This document shows, piece by piece, positions 36,099-45,329 of a stretch of 64,000 nt of DNA. Position 1 is the first letter of the stretch, and every line of letters starts with the position of its first letter. The notes under the pieces are model-generated. The model ran no database searches. It worked only from the letters and a program-made list of their open reading frames with translations, and was not told where the DNA came from. Origin of the DNA: Mycolicibacterium neoaurum ATCC 25795 (GTDB lineage: Bacteria; Actinomycetota; Actinomycetes; Mycobacteriales; Mycobacteriaceae); NCBI RefSeq assembly GCF_000691525.1, contig NZ_JMDW01000008.1:620001-684000 (forward strand). The letters are read 5' to 3'. The translations under genes were made by a program, and so were the position numbers.

Positions 36099-39000
36099 GT
36101 GGGTTGGCACAACGGACCGCCGAGCTGGCCGGAGATGGAGCGGGTCCTCAGCAGTAGGCCCCGTGGCAAACCGCGCCGCTCCGGGCTGCCGCTGGAGCCA
36201 CCCGGTGATGGTGGTGACAGTCCGGCCTGGTCGCGCAAACGCGGCGCCTACCTGGCCGACGGGGTGCAGCGCTCCCGATCCTCGGTGCCGTATGCCGAAC
36301 TGCACGCCCATTCGGCCTACAGCTTCCTCGACGGGGCCAGCACCCCGGAGGAGATGGTGGAGGAGGCGGCGCGGCTGGGCCTGCGGGCTATAGCGCTGAC
36401 CGATCATGACGGTCTCTACGGAGTCGTACGGTTCGCCGAGGCCGCCCGCGAACTCGACGTGGACACCGTGTTCGGTGCGGAGTTGTCCCTGGGAAACGTG
36501 CCCCGCACCGAACAACCCGATCCGCCGGGGCCTCACCTGCTGGTGCTCGCCCGGGGGCCGGAGGGTTATCGACGGTTGTCCCGCGAAATTTCGTCGGCCC
36601 ATCTGGCCGGCGGCGAAAAAGGAAAACCGCGTTGCGATTTCGATGCACTCACCGAGGCCGCCGGGGGGCACTGGCACATCCTCACCGGTTGCCGCAAAGG
36701 TCATGTCCGGCAGGCGCTGACCCGTGGCGGGCCCGAAGCCGCCGAGGCGGCGCTGGCCGACCTGGTGGATCGGTTCGGGGCCGACCGCGTCAGCGTCGAG
36801 TTGACCCATCACGGTCACCCGCTCGACGATGAGCGCAACACCGTCCTTACCGGATTGGCATCGCGATTCGGTCTGGGGCTGATCGCCACCACCGGCGCGC
36901 ATTTCGCCGTACCCGAGCGGGGGCGGCTGGCCATGGCGATGGCGGCGATCAGGGCTCGCAACTCGATGGACGACGCGGCCGGGTGGCTGGCGCCACTGGG
37001 TGGGGCGCATCTGCGTTCGGGGGAGGAGATGGCTCGCGTCTTCGGTACCGAAATCGTTTCCGCCGCTGCCGATCTCGGTGAACAATGCGCCTTCGGCCTG
37101 GCGTTGATCGCCCCGCAGTTGCCGCCGTTCGATGTGCCTCCCGGACACACCGAGGCCAGCTGGCTGCGTCTGTTGGTGCGCGAGGGGGCATTGGACCGCT
37201 ACGGCACGCCCGAGCGCGCACCGAAGGCGTATCGCCAGATCGAGCATGAACTGGCCATCATCGAAAAGCTGAACTTCCCAGGCTATTTCCTGGTGGTGCA
37301 CGACATCACCCGATTCTGCCGAGAACGTGACATCCTCTGTCAGGGAAGGGGGTCGGCGGCCAACTCCGCGGTCTGCTACGCCCTCAAGGTCACCAATGTC
37401 GATCCGATCGCCAACGAGTTGTTGTTCGAACGGTTCCTGTCGCCGGCGCGCGATGGCCCACCCGATATCGATATCGACATCGAATCGGACCTGCGCGAGG
37501 AGGTCATCCAGTACGTCTACGAAAAGTACGGCCGTGATTACGCCGCCCAGGTGGCCAACGTCATCACCTACCGGGGGCGCAGTTCGGTCCGGGACATGGC
37601 CCGTGCGTTGGGTTTCTCGCAAGGGCAACAGGACGCGTGGAGCAAACAGATCAGCCGCTGGAACGGGCTTGCCGATTCCCCCGACGTGGAAGACATCCCC
37701 GAGCAGGTCGTCGACCTGGCCACCCAGATCTCCAATCTGCCCCGGCACATGGGTATCCACTCCGGGGGCATGGTGATCTGTGATCGCCCGATCGCCGACG
37801 TGTGCCCGGTGGAGTGGGCGCGAATGGAGAATCGCAGTGTTCTGCAATGGGACAAGGATGACTGTGCGGCAATCGGTTTGGTCAAGTTCGATTTGCTGGG
37901 ACTGGGCATGTTGTCGGCGTTGCACTACGCGATCGACCTGACCCGTGAGCACAAGGGCATCGAGGTCGACCTGTCCAAGCTAGACCTGTCGGAGCCGGCC
38001 GTCTACGAGATGCTGCAACGCGCCGACTCGGTCGGAGTGTTCCAGGTCGAATCCCGCGCGCAGATGGCCACCCTGCCGCGGCTCAAACCGCGGATGTTCT
38101 ACGACCTGGTGGTCGAGGTGGCCCTCATCCGTCCCGGCCCCATCCAGGGTGGGTCGGTACATCCGTACATCAAGCGGCGCAACGGCGAAGAAGAGGTGAC
38201 CTATGACCACCCGTCGATGAAGCCGGCCCTGGAGAAGACCCTCGGCGTCCCCCTGTTCCAGGAACAGCTGATGCAACTGGCGGTGGACTGCGCAGGCTTC
38301 ACCGGGGCCGAGGCCGATCAGCTGCGCAGGGCGATGGGTTCCAAACGGTCCACCGAGAAGATGCGCCGGTTACGCGGCCGGTTCTTCGACGGAATGCGCG
38401 AGCGGCACGGTATCACCGGTGCAGTGGCCGAGAAGATCTACGACAAGCTGGAGGCGTTCGCCAATTTCGGCTTCCCGGAAAGTCATTCGCTGAGCTTCGC
38501 CTCGCTGGTGTTCTACTCGTCGTGGTTCAAGCTGCACCATCCCGCCGTGTTCTGCGCCGCGTTGCTGCGCGCCCAGCCGATGGGGTTCTATTCGCCGCAG
38601 TCGTTGGTCGCCGATGCCCGTCGGCATGGCGTGATCGTGCACGGACCGGATGTGAACGCCAGCCTGGACCACGCCACCTGCGAGAACCGGGGACTGGATG
38701 TGCGGATGGGTCTGGGCAGCATCCGTCACATCGGTGATGAGCTGGCGAAGAAGATCGTCGATGACCGGATAGCCGGCGGACCGTTCACCGATCTGCTGAA
38801 TCTGACTGCACGAATCCAACTTTCGGTCCCGCAAACCGAGGCGTTGGCCACCGCTGGGGCGCTCGGCTGCTTCGGGATCACCCGACGAGAGGGATTGTGG
38901 GCGGCCGGTGCGGCCGCCGCCGAACGCCCTGATCGGCTCCCCGGGGTGGGTTCGTCCACGCACATCCCGGCACTGCCGGGGATGAGCGCTCTGGAACTGG

Positions 39001-39395
39001 CTGCCGCCGATGTCTGGGCCACCGGTGTTTCACCGGACAGCTATCCCACCCAGTTCCTGCGCGAGGACCTGGCCGCGATGGGGGTCGTCCCGGCCGCCGA
39101 ACTGCTGTCGGTGCCCGACGGGAGCCGCATCCTTGTTGCCGGGGCGGTGACGCATCGACAACGCCCGGCCACCGCCCAGGGCGTCACGTTCGTCAACCTC
39201 GAAGACGAGACCGGCATGGTCAACGTGCTGTGTGCCCCGGGAGTCTGGGCGCGCTACCGCAAGCTGGCGCAGAGCGCGCCGGCGCTGATCATCCGCGGCA
39301 TCGTGCAGAACGCGACCGGGGCGGTGACGGTGCTGGCCGACCGGATGGGCCCGGTGGACCTGAAGGTGCGTTCCCGATCTCGGGACTTCCAGTGA
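36099..39395 (+). CDS. dnaE2: Error-prone DNA polymerase DnaE2 (ImuC)
   Basis: This 1098-residue C-family polymerase has the PHP domain (YAELHAHSAYSFLDGASTPE, ~60-80; ALTDHDGLYG), the polymerase catalytic Asp motif GPPDIDIDIES, and QGRGSAANSAVCYAL. A helix-hairpin-helix/OB-fold C-terminus contains VAGAVTHRQRPATAQGVTF. GTG 36099 (MGWHNGPPSW) is chosen because it matches the M. tuberculosis DnaE2 N-terminus and lies after the LexA box; an in-frame ATG at 36063 would put the LexA box inside the gene. It performs translesion synthesis with ImuA'/ImuB. Confidence 0.97.
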   Translation: MGWHNGPPSWPEMERVLSSRPRGKPRRSGLPLEPPGDGGDSPAWSRKRGAYLADGVQRSRSSVPYAELHAHSAYSFLDGASTPEEMVEEAARLGLRAIALTDHDGLYGVVRFAEAARELDVDTVFGAELSLGNVPRTEQPDPPGPHLLVLARGPEGYRRLSREISSAHLAGGEKGKPRCDFDALTEAAGGHWHILTGCRKGHVRQALTRGGPEAAEAALADLVDRFGADRVSVELTHHGHPLDDERNTVLTGLASRFGLGLIATTGAHFAVPERGRLAMAMAAIRARNSMDDAAGWLAPLGGAHLRSGEEMARVFGTEIVSAAADLGEQCAFGLALIAPQLPPFDVPPGHTEASWLRLLVREGALDRYGTPERAPKAYRQIEHELAIIEKLNFPGYFLVVHDITRFCRERDILCQGRGSAANSAVCYALKVTNVDPIANELLFERFLSPARDGPPDIDIDIESDLREEVIQYVYEKYGRDYAAQVANVITYRGRSSVRDMARALGFSQGQQDAWSKQISRWNGLADSPDVEDIPEQVVDLATQISNLPRHMGIHSGGMVICDRPIADVCPVEWARMENRSVLQWDKDDCAAIGLVKFDLLGLGMLSALHYAIDLTREHKGIEVDLSKLDLSEPAVYEMLQRADSVGVFQVESRAQMATLPRLKPRMFYDLVVEVALIRPGPIQGGSVHPYIKRRNGEEEVTYDHPSMKPALEKTLGVPLFQEQLMQLAVDCAGFTGAEADQLRRAMGSKRSTEKMRRLRGRFFDGMRERHGITGAVAEKIYDKLEAFANFGFPESHSLSFASLVFYSSWFKLHHPAVFCAALLRAQPMGFYSPQSLVADARRHGVIVHGPDVNASLDHATCENRGLDVRMGLGSIRHIGDELAKKIVDDRIAGGPFTDLLNLTARIQLSVPQTEALATAGALGCFGITRREGLWAAGAAAAERPDRLPGVGSSTHIPALPGMSALELAAADVWATGVSPDSYPTQFLREDLAAMGVVPAAELLSVPDGSRILVAGAVTHRQRPATAQGVTFVNLEDETGMVNVLCAPGVWARYRKLAQSAPALIIRGIVQNATGAVTVLADRMGPVDLKVRSRSRDFQ

Positions 39396-39398
39396 TCG

Positions 39399-39809
39399 TC
39401 ACTCCGTCGGTGTCGTCCACACCTTCTCGATGCTGATCTTCAGCCGGGTGCCGTAGTTGCCCATCGACGGGGTCAACCCGATCTGATCGGACATCGCTTG
39501 GTATTTCGCCCAGTACGGCGCGTCCTCGCGGGGATCGGTGCCCTCGGCATCGATCCGCGCCGGCCCGCCGATCACGATGATCCCGCCACCGTTGCCATCG
39601 GAGTCCAGATTAAGACTCACCTGGGGGTGGTTGCCGATATGCCGAACCTTGGCGGCGCCAGGCTCGGTGTACACCACGATGTCGGTCCCGTCGAAGAGGA
39701 ACCACACCAGTTTGGGCACCGGTTGGGCCGACTTGGCGACGGTGGTCAACCACGCGAAATCGTCGGATTTCAGGCGGTCGAGGATTTCCGGTGTCAGGTC
39801 TGCAGTCAT
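39399..39809 (-). CDS. PPOX-class split-barrel protein (Rv3369 family)
   Basis: This 136-residue split beta-barrel protein has the motifs FAWLTTVAKSAQPVPKLVWF, IVVYTEPGAAKVRHIGNHPQ and VSLNLDSDGNGGGIIVIGGP, typical of the pyridoxamine-phosphate-oxidase/F420 or haem-binding superfamily. It is homologous to M. tuberculosis Rv3369, also next to dnaE2. ATG 39809 is used in preference to an upstream in-frame ATG (39839) that overlaps the divergent nitroreductase. Precise cofactor unknown. Confidence 0.88.
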   Translation of the reverse strand: MTADLTPEILDRLKSDDFAWLTTVAKSAQPVPKLVWFLFDGTDIVVYTEPGAAKVRHIGNHPQVSLNLDSDGNGGGIIVIGGPARIDAEGTDPREDAPYWAKYQAMSDQIGLTPSMGNYGTRLKISIEKVWTTPTE

Positions 39810-39832
39810 GGAAGCGAATGTAGTCTCGCGGT

Positions 39833-40474
39833 ATGACACTCAACCTGACCGCGGATGAAGTTCTGACCACGACGCGTTCGGTGCGCAAACGGCTCGATTT
39901 CGACAAGCCCGTCCCGCGCGAGGTGCTGATGGAGTGCCTCGATATCGCCCTGCAGGCCCCGACCGGCTCCAATTCACAAGGCTGGCAATGGGTCTTCGTC
40001 GAGGACGAGGAAAAGAAGAAGGCGATCGCCGATATCTACCGGGTGGCCGCCACCCCGTACCTGGAGGCCCCCAAGCCGCAGTTCGGTGACAGCCGCGACG
40101 AGCGCACACCCAAGGTCGTCGACTCCGCCAAATACCTCAACGACCACCTGCACGAGGTGCCGGTCATGCTGATCCCGTGTCTGGAGGGCCGCCCGGACGG
40201 GGCGCCGGCGGGCATGAGCGCCGGCTTCTGGGGATCACTGATGCCGGCGGTGTGGAGCTTCATGCTGGCGTTGCGCAGTCGCGGCCTCGGTTCGGCGTGG
40301 ACCTCGCTGCATCTGATGGGTGACGGTGAGAAGAAGACGGCCGAACTGCTGGGCATCCCCTTCGACAAATACTCTCAGGGCGGTCTGTTCCCGATCGCCT
40401 ACACCAAGGGCACCGATTTCAAGAAGGCCAAGCGGCTGCCCGCCGAGGAACTCACGCACTGGAACACCTGGTGA
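39833..40474 (+). CDS. Nitroreductase-family FMN oxidoreductase (Rv3368c-like)
   Basis: This 213-residue protein has the nitroreductase fold: TTRSVRKRLDFDKPVP at the N-terminus, the FMN-binding APTGSNSQGWQWVFVED, and the late GDGEKKTAELLGIPFDKYSQ with the C-terminal WNTW. It is homologous to M. tuberculosis Rv3368c, an FMN-dependent reductase. Cytoplasmic. Its stop abuts the convergent trmL stop with no intervening base. Confidence 0.9.
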   Translation: MTLNLTADEVLTTTRSVRKRLDFDKPVPREVLMECLDIALQAPTGSNSQGWQWVFVEDEEKKKAIADIYRVAATPYLEAPKPQFGDSRDERTPKVVDSAKYLNDHLHEVPVMLIPCLEGRPDGAPAGMSAGFWGSLMPAVWSFMLALRSRGLGSAWTSLHLMGDGEKKTAELLGIPFDKYSQGGLFPIAYTKGTDFKKAKRLPAEELTHWNTW

Positions 40475-40939
40475 TCACACCGCGCCGGTGAACCCCTGCT
40501 GGCGCCACGCCTCGTAGGCCGCGACCGCGGCGGCGTTCGACAGGTTCAGCGACCGCCGGCCCGACAGCATCGGGATACGCACCCGCGCGGTGATGTGTGG
40601 GTCGGCCAGCGTCTGCTGGTCTAGCCCCGTCGGCTCCGGCCCGAACATCAGCACGTCCCCGGGCTCATAGGACACCTGGGCGAAGGACAGCTCCGCGTGC
40701 GCGGTGAAGGCGAACACCCGCGATGGTCCGATGGTGGCCCATGCCGCTTCCAGGTCCGGGTGCACCGTCACCGAGGCCAGATCGTGGTAGTCCAATCCCG
40801 CCCGGCGCAACTTCGGTTCGGACAGGTCGAAGCCCAACGGTTCGACCAGATGCAGCTCGCAGCCGGTCGCGGCCACCATCCGGATCGCGTTACCGGTGTT
40901 GGGCGCGATCCGCGGCGAGTAGAACAGGACGTGGAACAT
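40475..40939 (-). CDS. trmL: tRNA (cytidine(34)-2'-O)-methyltransferase, SpoU family
   Basis: This 154-residue protein is a minimal SPOUT methyltransferase. The three SpoU motifs are visible: NTGNAIRMVAATGCELHLVE, LMFGPEPTGLD and IPMLSGRRSLNLSNAAAVAA (trefoil-knot SAM site). It methylates the wobble nucleotide ribose of certain leucine tRNAs. ATG 40939 gives the normal ~154-residue length, as for M. tuberculosis Rv3366; the longer frame upstream overlaps the divergent methyltransferase and is ignored. Confidence 0.93.
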   Translation of the reverse strand: MFHVLFYSPRIAPNTGNAIRMVAATGCELHLVEPLGFDLSEPKLRRAGLDYHDLASVTVHPDLEAAWATIGPSRVFAFTAHAELSFAQVSYEPGDVLMFGPEPTGLDQQTLADPHITARVRIPMLSGRRSLNLSNAAAVAAYEAWRQQGFTGAV

Positions 40940-40970
40940 CGGGCCATTGTCCACTGCGCATAATGGCGGC

Positions 40971-41576
40971 ATGGTCGAGCAGAGCCTCTGGATGCAAAAG
41001 GTCGCCGCCAACCCCGGACATTCGCAGTGGTACATCGACCGCTTCCGCGCCATGGCCCGGGCCGGAAACGACCTCGACGGCGAGGCCCGCTTCATCGACG
41101 CCATGGCAGCCCGCGGCGCGCGCATCCTCGATGCCGGCTGCGGGCCGGGGCGGGTCGGCGGCTATCTGTCCGCGGCCGGACACGACGTCGTCGGCGTCGA
41201 CGTCGACCCCACCCTGATCGCCGCCGCCAAAGCCGACCATCCCGGTGCACGCTGGCTGGTCGGCGACCTCGCCGAACTCGACCTGCCCGCCCGCGGGGTC
41301 GCCGAACCGTTCGACATCATCGTCTCGGCGGGCAACGTGATGACATTCCTGGCACCGAGCACCCGCGGACAGGTCTTGGCACGATTGCGCACCCACCTGC
41401 GCACCGACGGTCGTCTGGTCATCGGATTCGGTGCGGGCCGCGACTATCCCTTCGACCGGTTCCTCGATGACGCACGCGCGGCCGGTCTGACCCAGGACCT
41501 GTTGCTGTCCACCTGGGATGTGCGCCCATTCGACGACGATGCCGACTTCCTGGTCGCGATCCTGCGCCGCGGCTGA
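40971..41576 (+). CDS. Class I SAM-dependent methyltransferase
   Basis: This 201-residue Rossmann methyltransferase has motif I ARILDAGCGPGRVGGYLSA, the acidic loop VVGVDVDPTLIAAAK, and FDIIVSAGNVMTFLAPSTRG. Start at ATG 40971, divergent from trmL by 31 bp. The substrate is unknown. It precedes the conservon sensor gene by about 170 bp. Confidence 0.9.
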   Translation: MVEQSLWMQKVAANPGHSQWYIDRFRAMARAGNDLDGEARFIDAMAARGARILDAGCGPGRVGGYLSAAGHDVVGVDVDPTLIAAAKADHPGARWLVGDLAELDLPARGVAEPFDIIVSAGNVMTFLAPSTRGQVLARLRTHLRTDGRLVIGFGAGRDYPFDRFLDDARAAGLTQDLLLSTWDVRPFDDDADFLVAILRRG

Positions 41577-41590
41577 ACTGCCCGGAAAAG

Positions 41591-41605
41591 GTTACGCATC
41601 GTAAC
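41591..41605. promoter_or_regulatory. Palindrome upstream of conservon operon
   Basis: GTTACG-CAT-CGTAAC is a perfect 6-3-6 inverted repeat located 15 bp after the methyltransferase stop and about 140 bp before the sensor gene. It could be an operator for the conservon-mfpA operon. There is no T-run, so it is less likely to be a terminator. Confidence 0.35.
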
Positions 41606-41747
41606 GGTCACGAACCGTCGTCACGGTGTCCGAGAGCCTGGGATCGGCTGTGCCCGAATGCCATACTCGAAACAATTGCCGGGTCACACGACGCCGGCCC
41701 CGACGTGGGCATACCAGCAGGAAGCACATGAACGCGCCACAACCGAC

Positions 41748-43415
41748 ATGACCGCCTTTCCCGCGTCCAGCGCGCACGGCGAGATAGCCGGTGCCGCAAC
41801 GACATATGCGAAACGGCCGGCGCGCTGGTCGCTGAGCAACTGGCCCGTCGCAGGGAAAATCGTTGCCATCATCGCGGTTCCGATGTTGCTGGCCGCCTCA
41901 TTGGGCGGGTTACACATCTACGAGAGCTTTACCGACAACGCGATACCCGCCGTCACGGCCACCCGCGATGCGGTGATCGTGGCGGTACTGCTGCTGGTGG
42001 CGCTGCTGATCGTCGCGCTGGTCGCCCGCTCCCTGATCGGGCCGCTGCGCCGGCTGCGCGACGGTGCGCTGCAGGTGGCGCACACCGATCTGGCCCGCGA
42101 GCTCGAACAGGTGCGCACGGGCGGTGATCCGGGCCCGCTGACCCCGATCCCGGTGCACACCACCGAGGAGCTCGGACAGCTTGCCCACGCGGTCGACGAA
42201 CTCCACGAACAGGCCCTGCAGCTCGCCGGCGAGCAGGCCCGGCTGCAGGTACAGGTCAGCGATATGTTCGAGACGGTATCCCGGCGCAGCCGGTCGCTGG
42301 TGGACCAGCAGCTGACGCTGATCGACCAGATGGAGCGCGACGAACAGGATCCCGACCGGTTGGATGGCCTGTTCCGGCTCGACAACCTGGCTGCCCGGAT
42401 GCGCCGCAACGGGGCCAATCTCCTGGTGCTGGCAGGCACCGACACCGCTCGTGGTCACAGCGACCCGGCACCGCTGTCGGCGATTGTCAACGCCGCGTCC
42501 TCCGAGGTCGAGGACTACACGCGCCTGCAGACGGCCGAGCTTCCCGATTGCGCCGTCGTCGGCGCGGTGGCCGCTGATCTGGTGCATGTGCTCGCCGAGT
42601 TGATGGACAACGGGCTGCGGTACTCGCCGCCGGCCACGACCGTGCGCATCTCGGGCCTGCGCACCGACGATGGCGCGTTGGTGCTCGAGGTCGGCGACGA
42701 CGGTCTCGGGATGGCAGAACCGGACCTGCGCGTCACCAACACACGTTTGCAGTCCGATGGCGAGGTCACCGCGTACACGGCACGGCACATGGGGCTGTTC
42801 GTCGTCGCCCGGCTGGCCGCCCGGCACGGACTGGTGGTGCGATTGCGTGCCACCGTCAGCGGGGACCCGAACTCGGGCACCACCGCGGGCATCTACGTTC
42901 CTGCGGGACTGGTCGTCGGTGGATCAGGCCTGCCTCGGATTGCCGATGCCGAGCCGGTGCCGACAGATGCGGCGGTGGCACCGACGGTGGCTGTCGAGTC
43001 GGCCGAACCCGATTTGCCCCGACGGGACCCGATGTTCGGCGCTGCGACACCGAATGCCGGTTCCGACGATGCGATCTACCAGAAGATGCTCTCGGAGTGG
43101 CTGGTCGACCCCACCGACCTCGGCGTCGACACCAACCTGGATTGGAAATCGGTGTGGGACAACGGTTGGTCGGCGGCCGAAGCGGCCGAGAGCACGCCCG
43201 CCACCGAGCACACCGCCGAGGGCCTGCCGGTCCGCCGACCCGGTGCGCGGTTGGTACCCGGAGCGGGCGAGGCCGATCCGGCGGCGGCCGAGCCCACCGA
43301 CCCGGTGACCGCTCCGCTACCGGATCCGGCAACCATCCGGGCCAGCCTCAGCAGCCACTTCGCCGGCGTGCACGCCGCACGCTCGCGGCCGCAGGACACC
43401 GGGGAAGACCGGTGA
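41748..43415 (+). CDS. Conservon sensor-kinase-like protein lacking NIT domain (Rv3365c-like)
   Basis: From ATG 41748 this is 555 residues (an ATG at 41658 would give 585; no strong ribosome site decides). Two membrane helices ([37 protein letters not shown]) are separated by only ~25 residues. A HAMP-like region, a helical segment and a HATPase domain follow ([49 protein letters not shown]). M. tuberculosis Rv3365c is longer (~870 aa) with an extracellular nitrate-sensing-like domain, absent here. The expected phospho-His position reads [11 protein letters not shown]. First gene of the roadblock-DUF742-GTPase-mfpA operon. Confidence 0.85.
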   Translation: MTAFPASSAHGEIAGAATTYAKRPARWSLSNWPVAGKIVAIIAVPMLLAASLGGLHIYESFTDNAIPAVTATRDAVIVAVLLLVALLIVALVARSLIGPLRRLRDGALQVAHTDLARELEQVRTGGDPGPLTPIPVHTTEELGQLAHAVDELHEQALQLAGEQARLQVQVSDMFETVSRRSRSLVDQQLTLIDQMERDEQDPDRLDGLFRLDNLAARMRRNGANLLVLAGTDTARGHSDPAPLSAIVNAASSEVEDYTRLQTAELPDCAVVGAVAADLVHVLAELMDNGLRYSPPATTVRISGLRTDDGALVLEVGDDGLGMAEPDLRVTNTRLQSDGEVTAYTARHMGLFVVARLAARHGLVVRLRATVSGDPNSGTTAGIYVPAGLVVGGSGLPRIADAEPVPTDAAVAPTVAVESAEPDLPRRDPMFGAATPNAGSDDAIYQKMLSEWLVDPTDLGVDTNLDWKSVWDNGWSAAEAAESTPATEHTAEGLPVRRPGARLVPGAGEADPAAAEPTDPVTAPLPDPATIRASLSSHFAGVHAARSRPQDTGEDR

Positions 43416-43810
43416 CAACCCGGGAGTCCCTCGACTGGCTGGTGGCCAAGTTCGCCCGCGAAGTCGACGGGGTGTCGCATACGGTGTTGGTCTCCGCCGA
43501 CGGTCTGCTGATGGCGGCCAGCGAGCACATGCCCACCGAACGCGCCGACCAATTGGCCGCGGTGACCTCCGGGCTGGCCAGCCTCGCCGGCGGCGCCGCA
43601 CAGCTCTTCCAGGGCGGTCACGTCATGCAGTCGATCGTCGAGATGGAGCACGGCTATCTGCTCGTGATGCGCGCCGGCGACGGATCCAACATCGCGGCGC
43701 TGGCCACGCGATCCTGCGATATCGGCCAGGTCGGATACGAGATGGCGATGCTCGTCGAGCGCGTGGGCAACGTCGTGCAGGCCGCGCGCCGTTCACGCCA
43801 CACATCGTGA
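43412..43810 (+). CDS. Roadblock/LC7-domain protein (Rv3364c-like)
   Basis: This 132-residue protein is a single Roadblock/LC7 domain ([57 protein letters not shown]). These act with small GTPases in actinobacterial conservons and bacterial MglA/MglB systems. GTG 43412 overlaps the sensor stop by 4 nt (GTGA). The stop overlaps the DUF742 start in the same way. Likely a regulator of the GTPase two genes down. Confidence 0.94.
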   Translation: MTTRESLDWLVAKFAREVDGVSHTVLVSADGLLMAASEHMPTERADQLAAVTSGLASLAGGAAQLFQGGHVMQSIVEMEHGYLLVMRAGDGSNIAALATRSCDIGQVGYEMAMLVERVGNVVQAARRSRHTS

Positions 43811-44160
43811 GCGACGATGTCACCGCCTTGGTGCGGCCCTACACACTGACCGGTGGGCGCACCACGGCAGGACTGGATCTTCCCTTGGAAGCGCCGATCC
43901 GGACGGTCGAGCCCGGGCCACCGCCGCGTTGGCCGGCAGCAGATGTGCGGTCTCGGATACTGACCGCTGCTCGGGTGGGACCGTCGGTCGCCGAGATCGC
44001 GGCGCGGTTGGAGTTGCCGTTGGGTGTGGCGCGTGTGCTGATCGGCGACCTGGCCCTGGAGGGGTATGTTCGGGTGCGCGCGACGCTGGGGGAGTCATCC
44101 TCGGCCGACGAGCGTCGTGACCTGATCGGAAGGACGCTGCGTGGACTCCGGGCGCTCTGA
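43807..44160 (+). CDS. DUF742 protein (Rv3363c-like)
   Basis: This 117-residue DUF742 protein has an N-terminal [20 protein letters not shown] and a winged-helix-like C-terminus ([37 protein letters not shown]). It is a standard conservon component of unknown biochemical role. It starts on GTGA overlap with the roadblock gene and overlaps the GTPase gene by 20 bp. Confidence 0.93.
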   Translation: MSDDVTALVRPYTLTGGRTTAGLDLPLEAPIRTVEPGPPPRWPAADVRSRILTAARVGPSVAEIAARLELPLGVARVLIGDLALEGYVRVRATLGESSSADERRDLIGRTLRGLRAL

Positions 44161-44707
44161 ACGGCCGACATCCACCAAGATCGTCATCTCGGGAGGGTTC
44201 GGCTCGGGCAAGACCACGTTCGTCGGCGCAGTGTCGGAGATCATGCCGCTGCGTACCGAGGCGCTGGTCACCACGGCGTCGGCCGGTTTCGACGAATTGG
44301 GGGCCACCCCGGGTAAGACGACCACCACGGTCGCGATGGACTTCGGCCGCATCACCCTGGCCGAGGACCTGGTGCTCTATCTGTTCGGTACGCCCGGTCA
44401 GCGCCGGTTCTGGTTCATGTGGGATGACCTGATCCGCGGCGCCATCGGCGCGGTGATCCTCGTCGACGTGCGGCGGTTGCAGGACAGCTTCGCCGCCGTC
44501 GACTTCTTCGAGGCGCGCCGGCTGCCGTTCATCATCGCGGTCAACGAGTTCGACGGCGCGCCGCGGCATCCGAAGGCGGCCCTGCGGCAGGCGCTGGCGC
44601 TGCGCGCCGACATCCCGATCGTCACCGTCGACGCCAGGGACCGGAACTCGGTGCGGGCCGCGCTGATCACGGTGGCCGAGTACGCGCTTGCGGCGGTCCC
44701 GACATGA
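44141..44707 (+). CDS. mfpB: Conservon small GTPase (MfpB-type, Rv3362c-like)
   Basis: This 188-residue Ras-like GTPase has the P-loop VISGGFGSGKTTFVGAV, a switch-I Thr in TTTTVAMDFG, the G3-like LFGTPGQRRFWFMW and the specificity motif AVNEFDG in place of NKxD. It is immediately followed by the MfpA gene with a 4-nt overlap. In M. smegmatis the equivalent GTPase (MfpB) modulates the DNA-gyrase-protecting action of MfpA, so the same role is expected here. Confidence 0.93.
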   Translation: MDSGRSERPTSTKIVISGGFGSGKTTFVGAVSEIMPLRTEALVTTASAGFDELGATPGKTTTTVAMDFGRITLAEDLVLYLFGTPGQRRFWFMWDDLIRGAIGAVILVDVRRLQDSFAAVDFFEARRLPFIIAVNEFDGAPRHPKAALRQALALRADIPIVTVDARDRNSVRAALITVAEYALAAVPT

Positions 44708-45264
44708 CCGACGACCAGGTGTGGGTGGACCGCGAGTTCACCAACCACGACTTCCGTGACGAGGACCTGTCCCGGCTGCGCACCGAGCGGGTGGTGTTCG
44801 ACGAGTGCGATTTCAGCGGTGTCGACCTGACCGAGTCCGAGCATCTCGGTTCGGCATTCCGCAACTGCACTTTCCGGCGGGCCGCCCTGCTGCACAGCAC
44901 GTTCCGGCAGTGCAGTCTGCTCGGTTCGGTGTTCACCGAGACCCGGCTGCGGCCGGTGCAGTTCGTCGAGGTCGACCTGTCGTTGAGCGTGCTCGGCGGC
45001 TGTGACCTACGGACCCTGGACCTTTCGGACTGCCGGCTGCGCGAGGCCAACCTGGTGGGGGCGGACCTGCGCAAGGCCGTATTGCAGCGTGCCGACCTCA
45101 GCGGTGCGCGGGTGCAGGACGCCAAGTTCGACGAGGCCGACCTGCGTGGCGCGCGGGTCGATCCGACGTTCTGGACGACGGCCAAGCTGCGCGGCGCGCG
45201 GGTGAACATCGAGCAGGGGCTGGCCTACGCGGCCGCGCACGGGTTGGACGTGCACGGCGAGTAG
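44704..45264 (+). CDS. mfpA: Pentapeptide-repeat DNA mimic MfpA
   Basis: This 186-residue protein is a right-handed beta-helix of A(D/N)LxX pentapeptide repeats, for example CDFSGVDLTESEHLGSAFRN, CDLRTLDLSDCRLREANLVG and ADLRKAVLQRADLSGARVQD. MfpA mimics B-form DNA, binds DNA gyrase and gives low-level fluoroquinolone resistance. M. tuberculosis MfpA (Rv3361c) is 183 residues. It is the last gene of the conservon operon and is followed by a long hairpin terminator. Confidence 0.96.
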   Translation: MTDDQVWVDREFTNHDFRDEDLSRLRTERVVFDECDFSGVDLTESEHLGSAFRNCTFRRAALLHSTFRQCSLLGSVFTETRLRPVQFVEVDLSLSVLGGCDLRTLDLSDCRLREANLVGADLRKAVLQRADLSGARVQDAKFDEADLRGARVDPTFWTTAKLRGARVNIEQGLAYAAAHGLDVHGE

Positions 45265-45269
45265 AAACT

Positions 45270-45324
45270 TGCGATTTGTGGAGTTCCAGCCGCCATCGTG
45301 GCGGCTGAAACTCCACAAATCGCA
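45270..45324. terminator. Long bidirectional hairpin between mfpA and FHA-ABC gene
   Basis: TGCGATTTGTGGAGTT pairs with AACTCCACAAATCGCA, and an inner CAGCCGCCA pairs with TGGCGGCTG around a 3-base TCG loop. The stem is about 25 bp with one bulge. It lies 5 bp after the mfpA stop and 5 bp before the convergent Rv1747-like stop, so it can serve both. Confidence 0.85.
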
Positions 45325-45329
45325 GGGAG

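Noticed and set aside
35913..37952. 679-codon open frame on the minus strand
   Set aside because: It is antisense to dnaE2 and arises from high-GC codon bias; the plus-strand protein matches DnaE2 throughout.
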